Assembly (NCBI GenBank): GCA_039029535.1 | Contig: JBCCFW010000014.1 | Coordinates: 1-64,000 of the forward strand | From: JBCCFW01 sp039029535 | GTDB taxonomy: Bacteria; Acidobacteriota; JBCCFW01 | DNA: 64,000 nt | Direction of reading: 5' to 3' | Shown here: positions 8,752 through 17,648 of the stretch, piece after piece | Position numbering within the stretch: the stretch's first letter is position 1 | Layout of the letters: each line of letters starts with the position of its first letter | Notes under the pieces: model-generated | The model's input: only the letters and a program-made list of their open reading frames with translations | Database searches by the model: none | Told to the model about the DNA's origin: nothing | Made by a program: the position numbers and the translations under genes

Positions 8752-8880
8752 ACCGGAGTTGACCCCGGTCATGGCTCGGGCGTAACCTCTTTTCAATTGA
8801 GCAGATCGGCGGCCTCGCCTTCGCGGGGCCTGCCCGGCAGGTGCCGCGGGGCCAGGATCGCCTCCCCCGGAGTGCCCGCC

Positions 8881-10923
8881 ATGCACGGACGAGTGCCGCC
8901 CCCGGTCGCCAGCGTGGGTGAAGTCAACGCTTCACCTCCCCTCCTCCGGCTCTGTCTCCTCGCTTCTTCGCTCCTCGCCGCGACGATGACGACCCAGGCA
9001 GCTCGCTTCGGCTACCCCGACGCCGGCGAGGATCCCCCCGGCTGGTTCGTTCTGACCGGTCCCGACACCCCGGTCGATCTCTTCAACTCCTCCTGGGGCG
9101 ACAACCGTCACTATCTCGAGCTCTTCATCGAGGTGACCGACGATCGTCTTCGGGTGGACCTCTTCGACCCGGGACTGGTCAACGCCGACACGGTGGGTCT
9201 CGACGCCTTCTTCGGGGGCGTGGTCGGCACGACGACCTTCGTGCTGTTCGACCCCGGCGACGTCGAGCTGGTCCGGCTGAGCTTCGGGGCCGACACGCCG
9301 GAGCCCGGTGGCAGCAACCGCGCCTCGGTCACCCTCTACGACGGCCCGGCCGTCCCCGGAGTCCACCGCCTGCTGGTGACCATGGACGACAGTGCCGAGG
9401 CCGACGAGGACATCAACGTCTTCGGCGTGAGCGTGCCCGGTCACGACGTCTACTCGTACTGGTTCACCGGTGGTGAGGTGAATCTCGCCGGTGCGACCAT
9501 CGTCGAGCCCGTCCAGGTCTTTCCGTGGGTCACCCACAGCACGGCCGGTTCGGTCATGGGCACGCCCAACGCCGGCATCGACGTGGCCACGCATGACCTC
9601 GATGCCGTGGCCCGCAACCCTCCCGACCTTCGCATCGACACGCCCAGCGGTCGGGGCGCCGACCTCCAGGCCAGTCAGGACAGCGAGGTCTTCACGACCC
9701 AGCTCGGCGGCGTGCCGGTCGGTCCGATGGACTGCTCCGATTACGGTCTCTGGGCCATCGGAGTGAGCGCGGTCTCCGCTGGGCTCGAGGGTGCCAACGA
9801 CATCAACAGCTTCAACATCCAGGTTCACGACTACCTCGCCACCCTGGCGGCCGGCGACTATCCGCTCCTTCCCGACGATCCGCGACGACCGCTCCGGCTC
9901 TACTACCCGCGTGACGACGGGAGCCCTCCGCTCAAGGAGAGCTTCGTGCAGTTCGCCCGTGTCTCGGAGGGGCGAGACCCGCCGGTCCGCGGGCGAAGCT
10001 CGACGCTGGAGATCACCCTCGAGCTCCGCAATCCCACCGGCTACGACCTGTCGTCGGTCGAGGCGATCACTCATCTCAACGCCGACTCGTGGTACTCCGA
10101 TCCCGTCCTGGTCACGGAAGAGGGAGGGCTCACCGCGGCGATCGTCGGACGCGAGATCCAGGTGAGCGGCCGAGTGATGGCCGGTGAGACCGGGCGCATC
10201 GTCTTCTCGACCGAGCTCACCGGGATCACCAGTGGGATGTTCGCCGTGACCGGTGACGGCAGCGACCTGCAAGGCGGCGCCTTGCTCACCGAGGCGAGCT
10301 ACGACACGCCGTTCTCCGACCCGGCGGTGCGCGAGACGCTCGGTCCGATCTGCCAGGTCCGGACCGAGGTCGTCGAGCCGAGCTGTCGTGCCGTCCCCGT
10401 GCTCGACGGCGACCTACAGACCTGCCCGGGCCGCGAGATCATGCTCACCGCGGCGGGGTCACGCGTGGAGGACTGCGGTGGTGTCATCGAGTACCGCTGG
10501 CTCCGCGGCGGGCTCGAGATCGCGCCCTACCCGGCGTCCGACACCCTCCTCGACACGCCCTTCGTCGACACGCTCTATCGGGTCGAGGTGCGTTGCTCGA
10601 CCGAGCCAGGCTGCGAGGACGGCCTCGAGCAAGTGGTCACCACCGACCTCGACGTCCCGCCGACGCCGGTGGGTCCGACCTTGCGGGTCGACAAGGTCGT
10701 GCCCGGACCCGGCACGCGTTTCCACTGGGTGGCGACCGACGGGGACAGCTACAACCTCCGCCGGCACGAGATGCCCGAGTTCGAGCGGGCGACCTCGGTC
10801 GTGGTCGCCACGGTGAGCGAGCCCGAGCACGTCGTCGTGGGTCCGCTCATCACGCCAAGCGACCTGGCGTTCTTCAAGGTCTCGGCCGTCAACTGCGCGG
10901 GCGTGGAGGAGCCGGCACCCTGA
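8881..10923 (+). CDS. Secreted multidomain protein, function unknown
   Basis: Exported protein of 680 residues. The start at 8881 places a hydrophobic signal near the N-terminus (PPLLRLCLLASSLLAATMTTQAA); a longer upstream reading frame lacks signal features. The mature part is acidic and beta-rich. The first half (GDNRHYLELFIEVTDDRLRV) looks like a secreted lectin- or laminin-like sandwich. Around residues 430-500 it has features of a conserved-repeat domain. The Cys-rich C-terminal third (CPGREIMLTAAGSRVEDCGG...YRVEVRC) resembles a PKD or Ig-like module, followed by a fibronectin-like end. No catalytic motif is visible, so a cell-surface or extracellular role is inferred. Confidence 0.7.
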   Translation: MHGRVPPPVASVGEVNASPPLLRLCLLASSLLAATMTTQAARFGYPDAGEDPPGWFVLTGPDTPVDLFNSSWGDNRHYLELFIEVTDDRLRVDLFDPGLVNADTVGLDAFFGGVVGTTTFVLFDPGDVELVRLSFGADTPEPGGSNRASVTLYDGPAVPGVHRLLVTMDDSAEADEDINVFGVSVPGHDVYSYWFTGGEVNLAGATIVEPVQVFPWVTHSTAGSVMGTPNAGIDVATHDLDAVARNPPDLRIDTPSGRGADLQASQDSEVFTTQLGGVPVGPMDCSDYGLWAIGVSAVSAGLEGANDINSFNIQVHDYLATLAAGDYPLLPDDPRRPLRLYYPRDDGSPPLKESFVQFARVSEGRDPPVRGRSSTLEITLELRNPTGYDLSSVEAITHLNADSWYSDPVLVTEEGGLTAAIVGREIQVSGRVMAGETGRIVFSTELTGITSGMFAVTGDGSDLQGGALLTEASYDTPFSDPAVRETLGPICQVRTEVVEPSCRAVPVLDGDLQTCPGREIMLTAAGSRVEDCGGVIEYRWLRGGLEIAPYPASDTLLDTPFVDTLYRVEVRCSTEPGCEDGLEQVVTTDLDVPPTPVGPTLRVDKVVPGPGTRFHWVATDGDSYNLRRHEMPEFERATSVVVATVSEPEHVVVGPLITPSDLAFFKVSAVNCAGVEEPAP

Positions 10924-10929
10924 GCCGGA

Positions 10930-11379
10930 TCAGTCGTCCAGTGAGCGCACCTTCTCACGCAATGCCCGCAGCACTCCCGGCTTGTCCTCGAGCATCGGGT
11001 TCGGCGGCATGATGGGGGAGAGTCCCACCGACAGGCCACCGCCGAGGATGATGCGCTCGACGTGCTCGTCGGTGACCGACGCTTGCCAGCTTCGGTCCGT
11101 GAAGTCACGCGGTCGGACAGCGAGGGCGTTGGCGGCGTGTCCGTCGCCGCGTCCTTGGGGTCCGTGACACGACGAGCACAGGGTCTGCCAGGTGCGGTCG
11201 GCCATGGCCTCGTCCTTGGCCGAGACGGGTGTTGCAGGGCTCGATGACGTGCTCGCCACGATGCGCGGGGTCCGCGATCGCTTCGTTTCGGGTCGTGCTG
11301 CCCGAGGCGTCGTGCAGGCCAGCGCGCTCGGGAGCAGGACGGCGAACAGCACGAGTCGGGCCGTCGCCATGGTCGTCAC
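10930..11379 (-). CDS. Monoheme c-type cytochrome lipoprotein
   Basis: Small exported cytochrome of 149 residues. The signal ends in a lipobox (LPSALAC, Cys22). A Ser/Thr/Pro linker leads to the haem-binding motif CSSCH (about 68-72), followed by GPQGRGDGHAANAL, a layout common in class I cytochromes. Met124 in SPIMPPNPM is the likely sixth ligand. GTG 11379 overlaps the kinase stop codon by 4 bases, so translation is coupled; ATG 11370 is an alternative. As the third gene of a peroxidase-kinase-cytochrome operon, it could donate electrons to the peroxidase or act in redox sensing; both are inferences. Confidence 0.85.
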   Translation of the reverse strand: MTTMATARLVLFAVLLPSALACTTPRAARPETKRSRTPRIVASTSSSPATPVSAKDEAMADRTWQTLCSSCHGPQGRGDGHAANALAVRPRDFTDRSWQASVTDEHVERIILGGGLSVGLSPIMPPNPMLEDKPGVLRALREKVRSLDD

Positions 11380-13667
11380 GAAGCCAGGCTCTCGACGGGG
11401 ATGCGCGCGCCCTCCGGGAGGACCGTGTCGGGGAAGCAGAAGACCATTCGCGTCCCGCGCCCCGGTGCGCTGTCGACGACCACTCGTCCCCCGTGCTCGT
11501 GGGTCGCGGCGAGGAGAGCGTTCATGCCGATGCCTCTCCCCGAGATGGCGTTCGCCTCCTGACGCGTGGTGAAGCCCTCAGCGAACAGCGCGTCGCGAAG
11601 CTGCTGCTCGGTCTCGGCCGGGAGGCCTCGTTCGATGGCGACCGAGCGCACCTGCTCCCAGTCGATGCCGCGACCGTCGTCGGCGACCTCGAGGCAGAAG
11701 ACGCCCGCGTCCACGCTCGCGCGGAGACGCAGCGTGCCCGTCGGAGACTTGCCCACGGCCAGTCGTTCCTCGGCCGATTCCAATCCGTGGTCGACGGCAT
11801 TGCGGACCACGTGGACGAAGTCGGACCAGAACGCCTGCCATCCGTCGCGGTCGAGACGGAGATCGCCCGCCTCGATCTCGATGGAGACGGCCGGCTTGCC
11901 GAGGCGCTCCGCCAGTCCGCTCGCCTGCTCCGCGATGCGTTGGAGACGGACCTCGAGCGGTTCGAGGAGCCAGGAGGCGGCCCGTTCGGCGAGCTCGTGT
12001 CGGTCCGTTCCTTCGTGGAGGGCGGTGACGAGCGCGTCGACCTCCTGTCGACCCACCTCGATGCGTCCTGCCGACCGATCGCCCACCAGTCGACCCAGCG
12101 TGCGATCGAGGTGGCACCACAGTCGGACGAGCTCCTGACGCGACTCCGCTGAAGGCAGGCCGCCCTCGTCTTCCATCTCGCTCTCGAGCTCGTGACAGCG
12201 GATGGCGATGCGCTCCAGCCCGAACAGGCTGCAGTTGCCCTTGAGCGTGTGCAGCACGCGCTTGAGCTCGGACGGTTCGCTGCAGTCGGCGACCTGGGTC
12301 ACCTGAGCCCGCGCCTCACCGAGGAAGTCGACGACACCCTGTCGATCGTCGAGCACACGCTGGAAGATCGCGGCCGTCTCGGCCTGCTCTGCTTCGGCGC
12401 GCTCGCGCTCCAGGTCGCTGCTGATGTCGGAGAGAACGGCGACGATGGCGACGAGCTCGCCGTCCTCCTCGATGGGCTGGTACCCGATCGAGAGCGTGCG
12501 TTCCGGCTGATGGATGCGCGAGGGGAGCTGGTCGATCGTGAGATCGCGAGGTAGGACGTCGGCGAAGACCTCCTCCCAACCCAGCTCCAACCAGGCCGCC
12601 GCATTCTCGTCGTGAGCTGCGAGGGCTTGCCAGAGCGTGGGTGCCTCGAGCGACGATCCGAGCCAGCGTTCGAGGATGGCGGAGCGCTCGGTCGACATCC
12701 GTCCGTCCGAGTCGACCGTCACGAAGCCTTGGGCAACGTTGTCGAGCACGCGACGCAGGTCGCCGTTGCGCTCGTCGAGCTCGGCGGTGCGCTGTTCGAC
12801 CTTGCGCTCGAGGGTGGCGTAGAGACCGGCGAGCTTCACGCCCAGGCCGACGAGCAGCCCGATGAGCAGGAGACCCCAGCCGATGAGGGCGGCTCGCCAG
12901 GTGCGATCGCTGGCCACCAGGGTTCGCACTTCGTGGTCGTAGGTCTCGCGCAAGCCGTGGACGCTCAGGCTCACCCTCTCGTCGAGGAGCTCGTCGAGCA
13001 GGGGAGCGAGGGCTTCGCGCTCCTCGAGCACGCGACCCGCGTGGCGGGTCAGCAAGACCTGCTGTCGTGTCTCCGCCTCATCGAGCCCTCGCGTGTCGTC
13101 GCGGAGACGGTCGGCGGCCTCACGGGCGGTGCCGAGCAAGGCAGGCACTTGCGTGGCGTGCTGAGACAGCGTGAGCGAGAGGAGCTCTTCGGTGGCGCGG
13201 GCTCGGTCCTCGTCACCGGCCTCGCGTCGACGCTCCGCGTGCTCACGGGCCGCCCGCGGGAACCAGCGCAGCGAGTTCTTGAAGATGGAGTTGCGGGGCT
13301 TGAAGCTCTCGGTGGCGTCGAGACGCTCCTTCACGCGTTGTCTCACGGAGTCGAGCTCACCGCCCGGGACTCTCTCGGCAGGCAGCACGAGGGCGAGCTC
13401 GGTCTCCAGGTCGTCGAGGGCCGTCCGCAGGCCGTCGGCGACGGCGACGAGCGGGTCATACTGCTGGAGAACGCCGAAGCGAGCGGCGAGGACGTGTTGC
13501 TCGAGCTGGTCGTCGAGGGCCAGCACGCGGTTGAGAGCCGAGACGGCGCGATCGTGGGCCGCGAGGTCGAGGGTCTGCGACTTCTCGACGAGCAGGAAGG
13601 ACACCACGCCGAGCACGGCCGTGACGCCGACCGCGGCGAGGGCGAGACGTCGTCGGTCACTGAACAC
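11376..13667 (-). CDS. CheA-like membrane histidine kinase (DAHL-PAS-HPt-HATPase)
   Basis: Sensor kinase of 763 residues. A TM helix at about 8-25 precedes a periplasmic all-helical region (30-255) with RFGVLQQYDPLV and FKPRNSIFKNSLRWFP, typical of DAHL sensor domains. TM2 is at about 260-282. Then come a coiled coil, a PAS-like domain (305-420), an HPt domain with phospho-acceptor His473 in LHTLKGNCSLFG, and a CheA-type ATPase with the N-box VRNAVDHGLE, DDGRGID and GRGIGMNAL. There is no CheW-like domain and no attached receiver, so phosphate must go to a separate protein; the CheY-like gene at 14878 is the obvious candidate. The GTG start overlaps the peroxidase stop by 11 bases. Confidence 0.9.
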   Translation of the reverse strand: MFSDRRRLALAAVGVTAVLGVVSFLLVEKSQTLDLAAHDRAVSALNRVLALDDQLEQHVLAARFGVLQQYDPLVAVADGLRTALDDLETELALVLPAERVPGGELDSVRQRVKERLDATESFKPRNSIFKNSLRWFPRAAREHAERRREAGDEDRARATEELLSLTLSQHATQVPALLGTAREAADRLRDDTRGLDEAETRQQVLLTRHAGRVLEEREALAPLLDELLDERVSLSVHGLRETYDHEVRTLVASDRTWRAALIGWGLLLIGLLVGLGVKLAGLYATLERKVEQRTAELDERNGDLRRVLDNVAQGFVTVDSDGRMSTERSAILERWLGSSLEAPTLWQALAAHDENAAAWLELGWEEVFADVLPRDLTIDQLPSRIHQPERTLSIGYQPIEEDGELVAIVAVLSDISSDLERERAEAEQAETAAIFQRVLDDRQGVVDFLGEARAQVTQVADCSEPSELKRVLHTLKGNCSLFGLERIAIRCHELESEMEDEGGLPSAESRQELVRLWCHLDRTLGRLVGDRSAGRIEVGRQEVDALVTALHEGTDRHELAERAASWLLEPLEVRLQRIAEQASGLAERLGKPAVSIEIEAGDLRLDRDGWQAFWSDFVHVVRNAVDHGLESAEERLAVGKSPTGTLRLRASVDAGVFCLEVADDGRGIDWEQVRSVAIERGLPAETEQQLRDALFAEGFTTRQEANAISGRGIGMNALLAATHEHGGRVVVDSAPGRGTRMVFCFPDTVLPEGARIPVESLAS

Positions 13668-14661
13668 GGAAGGCCTCCACGTCGGGGATGGGACCAGCGA
13701 GACTGTGGAGGAATTGCTCGAGCTGATGGACGCTCGTGTCGTCGATCTCGCGACCGAGCTGATGGCGCACCATGACGCGGATGGCGTCGGGCAAGGTTTC
13801 TGCGGTTCCGTCGTGGAAGTACGGCGCCGTGTGGGCGACCATCCGCAGGCTCGGCACTCGGAACAGGTGCTTGTCGCTCTCGCGACCCGTCACGTTGAAG
13901 CGACCGAGGTCGGCCTCGGTGACGTCGCCTCGCTCGGCGAAGTAGTCGCTCATGACACCGAAGTGTTGGTACATGTTGCCGCCGACGTTGCGACCCTGAT
14001 GACAGGCGATGCAGCCGAGCTCCTGGAAGAGCTCGTAACCGGCGCGAGCGTCGGCGGAGAGCGCGTCGTCATCTCCTCGGAGCCAGCGATCGAAGGGGCC
14101 GCCGGCCGTGACGAGCATCCGCTCGAACTCGGCGATGGCGTCGACGATGTTGTCCTTGGTGACGCCGTCCGAGTAGAGCCTTCCGAACTCGGTCGCGTAG
14201 CGTGGGCTCGCGCGGACCTTCTCGACGACCTCGGCCCAGTCCGCTCCCATCTCCTTGGGGTGAGTGACGGGAGCCTCGGCTTGTTCTTCGAGCGTCTCGG
14301 CGCGACCGTCCCAGAACTGCACGAAGTTGAAGCCGGCGTTGAGGACGGTCGGCGCGTTGATGGTGCCCTCGGCGTCGCCGATGCCGAGGGAGCGGGGGAG
14401 GCCGTCGTCACCACCGGCGGCGATGTCGTGGCAGGTCGCGCAGGAGACCGTCCCGTCGCCCGACAGGATGGGATCGTGGAAGAGCCGTCCCCCGAGAGCG
14501 ACCTTGTCGTCCTCGAGATCGTCGGGACGGATGAGTGGCTCGATCGGCTCTCGGCGCAGGGACGGCGGCGGGGCCGAGCGGGCGGCCTCGATCGGCGGGT
14601 GCGTGCACCCGGCCGAGCCGAGGAGGGTCAGCAGGGCGAGAAGTCGTGTCGTGGCCTTCAT
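13657..14661 (-). CDS. Diheme cytochrome c peroxidase (CcpA/MauG family), lipoprotein
   Basis: Exported diheme protein of 334 residues. Bacterial cytochrome c peroxidases reduce hydrogen peroxide in the periplasm with electrons from small cytochromes. The signal ends in GSAGC, so Cys19 is probably lipid-anchored. VALGGRLFHDPILSGDGTVSCATCHD carries the first haem (CATCH, about 74-78); LGCIACHQGRNVGG carries the second (CIACH, about 217-221). FRVPSLRMVAHTAPYFHDG near the C-terminus is the conserved family block with the axial-ligand region. ATG 14661 follows GGGAGG closely. It is first in a coupled operon with the sensor kinase and the small cytochrome. Confidence 0.93.
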   Translation of the reverse strand: MKATTRLLALLTLLGSAGCTHPPIEAARSAPPPSLRREPIEPLIRPDDLEDDKVALGGRLFHDPILSGDGTVSCATCHDIAAGGDDGLPRSLGIGDAEGTINAPTVLNAGFNFVQFWDGRAETLEEQAEAPVTHPKEMGADWAEVVEKVRASPRYATEFGRLYSDGVTKDNIVDAIAEFERMLVTAGGPFDRWLRGDDDALSADARAGYELFQELGCIACHQGRNVGGNMYQHFGVMSDYFAERGDVTEADLGRFNVTGRESDKHLFRVPSLRMVAHTAPYFHDGTAETLPDAIRVMVRHQLGREIDDTSVHQLEQFLHSLAGPIPDVEAFRVQ

Positions 14662-14863
14662 GGTCCTCCCGGGGCTCGGAAGGCCTTTCGGTGAGGTCCG
14701 TTCGAACTTGAGCAGGCCGTCCCAGGCCGAGACAGCTCCGCGTCTTACCGTCTCAAGAACATTCGTGAGCGTGACGAAAGCATCGGAGTAGGGCCGAGAC
14801 TCCGGTGCTGCCCACGGACGCCGGAGCCAGGGGGAAGTGACCGAACGTCGTCTCGGCCCGAGG

Positions 14864-14879
14864 AAGGGGAGCTCCCCTT
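14864..14879 (+). promoter_or_regulatory. Perfect 16-bp palindrome over the RBS and start of the receiver gene
   Basis: AAGGGGAGCTCCCCTT is a perfect palindrome. It contains the likely Shine-Dalgarno sequence (AAGGGG) and the first two bases of the TTG start codon. In RNA it could fold as a 6-bp stem with an AGCT loop and hide the ribosome site; in DNA it could bind a dimeric regulator. The palindrome is seen; the function is inferred. Confidence 0.5.
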
Positions 14880-15252
14880 GAGCAAGAAGAAAGTGCTCGT
14901 CGTCGACGACTCGGCGACGGTGCGACAGCAGGTGGGCCTGGCGCTCGTCCAGGCCGGCTTCGAGGTGCTCGAGGCCATCGACGGGGTCGACGGCCGGGCC
15001 GCGATCGAGGCCAACACGACCCTCGCGCTGGTGATCTGCGACGTGAACATGCCGCGGATGGACGGGCTCGAGATGGTCGAGAAGGTGAAGAGCGACCCGC
15101 GGCACGGGGGCCTGCCGGTGGTCATGCTCACCACCGAGAGTCAGCCGGAGCTCATCAAGAAGGCCAAGGACGCCGGGGCGGCGGGCTGGATCATCAAGCC
15201 CTTCCAGCCAGCCAAGCTCATCGCGGCCGCCCAGAAGCTCACCGCGGCCTGA
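14878..15252 (+). CDS. CheY-like single-domain response regulator
   Basis: Stand-alone receiver of 124 residues. The acidic pair Asp10-Asp11 (VLVVDDSATVR), phospho-acceptor Asp55 (VICDVNMPRMDG), the switch Thr in VVMLTTES and Lys in GWIIKPF are all present. There is no output domain. It starts with TTG inside a 16-bp palindrome, preceded by AGGAAGGGGA. It is divergent from the peroxidase/kinase operon across 216 bases, and its CheA-like kinase lacks its own receiver, so the two probably form a phosphorelay. No motility genes are seen, so chemotaxis should not be assumed. Confidence 0.93.
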   Translation: MSKKKVLVVDDSATVRQQVGLALVQAGFEVLEAIDGVDGRAAIEANTTLALVICDVNMPRMDGLEMVEKVKSDPRHGGLPVVMLTTESQPELIKKAKDAGAAGWIIKPFQPAKLIAAAQKLTAA

Positions 15253-15347
15253 GGCGAGAGGGGACGGGGAGGGCAGGGAACCCAGCGCCCGGGGATCCGT
15301 AGGATCGACACGACGCCCGTCGTGCGTCTCGGTCCCGGAGCCTCTCG

Positions 15348-16058
15348 ATGCCACGAGCCAACCGAACGAAAGTCCTGTTCCTGGCCGTCCTGGCCACGGT
15401 CGTGCTCTCGAACCTGCCGGTCGTTCGCTACCTGCTCTACCCACTGCTCCTCTTCGCCACTTGGGTCCACGAGATGTGCCACGGGCTGATGGCCATCGCC
15501 CTGGGCGGTCGCTTCCAGACCCTGGTCATCAACCCGGACACCTCGGGCCTGGCCACCTACCTGGCGGACTTCGGCTCGATCCGGCGGGGGCTCGTGGCGT
15601 CCGCCGGCTACCTGGGCACGACGTTGTTCGGGGCCGGGCTGGTGGCCGCTCAGGCTTCGCGTCGGACCGCGCGGATCGCCCTGTTCGGGATCGGGGCGAC
15701 GCTCCTGCTGTCGGTGCTGCTCTGGGTGCGCAACCCCTTCGGCATCGTGACCTGCCTGCTGCTCGGAGTCGGCTTCCTGCTACTGGCCCGGAAGGTCGAC
15801 GAGCGTTGGCATCCCTTCCTGCTCACGTATCTCGGGGCGCAGACCTGCCTCAACGGGTTGATGTCCATCCGCGTGTTGTACGGAGTGACGAGTCACGGCC
15901 ACAGCGACGCCAACACGATGGCCGACCTCTTCTGGCTGCCCCACTGGGTCTGGGCGACGCTCTGGTTGGCATTGTCGGTCGGGGCGCTGGTGATGGCCTT
16001 GCGGATCGAGGACCGACGTGAGCGGAGTCGGGCGGACTGGCCGTCGCTGGAGATCTGA
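15348..16058 (+). CDS. M50-like integral membrane metalloprotease family protein
   Basis: Polytopic membrane protein of 236 residues resembling the M50B group of site-2-protease-like proteins. The zinc motif HEMCH (HExxH, about residues 41-45) lies in WVHEMCHGLMAIALGG, next to a hydrophobic segment as in M50 enzymes. A second conserved block, NPDTSGLATY, follows, then about five more hydrophobic helices. GGAG precedes the ATG by 7 bases. M50B members are mostly uncharacterised; a candidate third zinc ligand is not obvious by eye, so protease activity is plausible but unproven. It stands alone, convergent with nrtR. Confidence 0.8.
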   Translation: MPRANRTKVLFLAVLATVVLSNLPVVRYLLYPLLLFATWVHEMCHGLMAIALGGRFQTLVINPDTSGLATYLADFGSIRRGLVASAGYLGTTLFGAGLVAAQASRRTARIALFGIGATLLLSVLLWVRNPFGIVTCLLLGVGFLLLARKVDERWHPFLLTYLGAQTCLNGLMSIRVLYGVTSHGHSDANTMADLFWLPHWVWATLWLALSVGALVMALRIEDRRERSRADWPSLEI

Positions 16059-16076
16059 CGCGGCGTCGAGCCGAGC

Positions 16077-16817
16077 TCACACCTCGAAGTCGACGCCACG
16101 TTCGAGCAGGGTCCGGTACTTCCTCTCGTCGAAGTGGTAGAGCTTCGCCGGTCGACCGACCTCGCGTTGCCACTCACCGGTGTCGACGAGGACTTCGAAG
16201 CCCAGCACCTTGCGTCGGAAATTCCTCTTGTCGAGCTCGTGACCGAGGATGACCTCGTAGACCCGCTGGAGCTCCGACAAGGTGAAGCGCTCGGGCAGCA
16301 GCCCGAAGCCCACTGGCTGCCAGCGCAGCTTGCTCCGCAACCGACGCCGCGCGAGCTCGATGATCGCGTCGTGGTCGAAGGCCAGCTCCGGCAGTGCGTC
16401 GACGGCGAACCAGCGCGCGTCGTCGGCGTCGTCGGCCGCGGCCAACTCGACGTCGTTGGGTCGAACCAACGCGAGGTAGGCGATCGTGACGACTCGGCCC
16501 CGCGGGTCACGACCGGGCGTGCCGAAGGTGTAGAGCTGTTCGAGATAGGACAGCGACACGCCGGTCTCGCTCTCGAGCTCACGACGGGCCGACTCCTCCA
16601 GGCTCTCGTCCATCTCGATGAAGCCGCCGGGCAGCGCCCACCGACCGTGGAAGGGCTCGTCGGGCTTGCCGCGGCGGACCAGGAGGACGCGCGGTCCGTC
16701 TTCCTGCTCTTCGAGCCCGAAGACCACGCAGTCGACGGTGATGTCGGCCTTGGGCCAGCGGTAGACGAAGCGTCCCGGCTGCTCGGTCGCGTCGTCGTGC
16801 TCACGTGGTGCCGTCAT
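16077..16817 (-). CDS. nrtR: NrtR-type NUDIX/winged-helix regulator of NAD metabolism
   Basis: Transcription regulator of 246 residues: an N-terminal NUDIX domain (about 20-150) and a C-terminal winged helix (GFGLLPERFTLSELQRVYEVILG, then FRRKVLG). NrtR proteins repress NAD biosynthesis or salvage genes and sense ADP-ribose or NAD-related ligands. The Nudix box runs from Gly65 to Val87, but the REUxEE core reads RELESE, so the first Glu of the EE pair is Ser83. This predicts weak or no hydrolase activity and a ligand-sensing role. It is the last gene of pncB-nadE-pncA-nrtR, 9 bases after pncA, which strongly supports the assignment. GAGGA precedes the ATG. Confidence 0.9.
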   Translation of the reverse strand: MTAPREHDDATEQPGRFVYRWPKADITVDCVVFGLEEQEDGPRVLLVRRGKPDEPFHGRWALPGGFIEMDESLEESARRELESETGVSLSYLEQLYTFGTPGRDPRGRVVTIAYLALVRPNDVELAAADDADDARWFAVDALPELAFDHDAIIELARRRLRSKLRWQPVGFGLLPERFTLSELQRVYEVILGHELDKRNFRRKVLGFEVLVDTGEWQREVGRPAKLYHFDERKYRTLLERGVDFEV

Positions 16818-16826
16818 GGATGTTCC

Positions 16827-17648
16827 TCAGTGAGCGAGGGTGACGCCGAGCTCGGCGGCGATCTCCGTGGTCGTGGCGAGCCGAACTCCGGCACGGGAGG
16901 CCTCGTCGAGCAACGCGATGCCTTCGTCCTCGAAGCCCGGCACGTCGCTGGTCGTGTCGGTGAGCAGCACGAGTCGCTTCACTGCCGCGGGGTCGTTGAG
17001 GGCGGTCACGAGGTCTCGCAGGCTGTGTGCTACGCAGTGCGAGCGTGCCTCACCGGTGACGAGCAGGCGCTCGGCTCCCCGCAGTCGCTCGACCAGCTCG
17101 ACGTTCCAGTCGGTGCTCGGATCGCGGTAGTCCGACACCTCGGCGCGGAAGGCCGAGAAGTGCTCCGTCCACGGGTTGTTGCCCTTGAGCACGAAGTCGA
17201 CCCGCCGACCGCCAGCCTCCCAGCCGTGCAGGGCCCCGAGCAGGGTCGCGTCGACGGCGTGTCCCGGGCTGCCCACGAGGCAGTGCTCGGGCCAGACGAC
17301 GTGGGGATGTCGACCACCCTCTTCGAGCTTGCGGAGGTACTCGAGGCTGCGCGCGTGCGCCCCCTCGACCGCCGTGCGCCAGTGGCCCTGCTCGAGCTCG
17401 GTGGCAGTGAGCGTCGTGAAGGGCGCCGGCGATCGGTCCTCGGCGTCCCGCCACCAGCCCGGATGGGAGATGTCGTGACGCTGGTGCGTGTCGAGGGTGA
17501 CGTGCACGGCGGCGAGTCGGTCGCCCAGCCCTTCGACGAGCCGGGCGAGCCGGGCCATGTCCTCGTCGGCACCCGGCACGAAGAGCGAGCCCTCGGGGTG
17601 GCAGAAGTCGACCTGGGGGTCGATCGCGAGCAAGTGCGTGTCGTTCAT
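16827..17648 (-). CDS. pncA: Nicotinamidase-like cysteine hydrolase
   Basis: Cytosolic amidohydrolase of the isochorismatase-like fold, 273 residues, predicted to convert nicotinamide to nicotinate. The catalytic triad fits Asp10 (LLAIDPQVDF), Lys155 (FVLKGNNPW) and Cys205 (GEARSHCVAHSL). Metal-binding Asp/His residues are in TLDTHQRHDISHPGWW. It is longer than E. coli PncA (213 residues). ATG 17648 overlaps the nadE stop (ATGA) and has GAGG upstream. Its place between nadE and nrtR supports nicotinamide salvage rather than another cysteine hydrolase function. Confidence 0.85.
   Translation of the reverse strand: MNDTHLLAIDPQVDFCHPEGSLFVPGADEDMARLARLVEGLGDRLAAVHVTLDTHQRHDISHPGWWRDAEDRSPAPFTTLTATELEQGHWRTAVEGAHARSLEYLRKLEEGGRHPHVVWPEHCLVGSPGHAVDATLLGALHGWEAGGRRVDFVLKGNNPWTEHFSAFRAEVSDYRDPSTDWNVELVERLRGAERLLVTGEARSHCVAHSLRDLVTALNDPAAVKRLVLLTDTTSDVPGFEDEGIALLDEASRAGVRLATTTEIAAELGVTLAH

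Noticed and set aside
14698..14720. GTTCGAA-like sequence as a possible tRNA T-arm
   Set aside because: No acceptor or anticodon stems could be formed around it.
14878..15252. Chemotaxis locus
   Set aside because: CheY-like and CheA-like genes are present but no MCP, CheW, CheB or CheR genes, and the kinase lacks a CheW-like domain.
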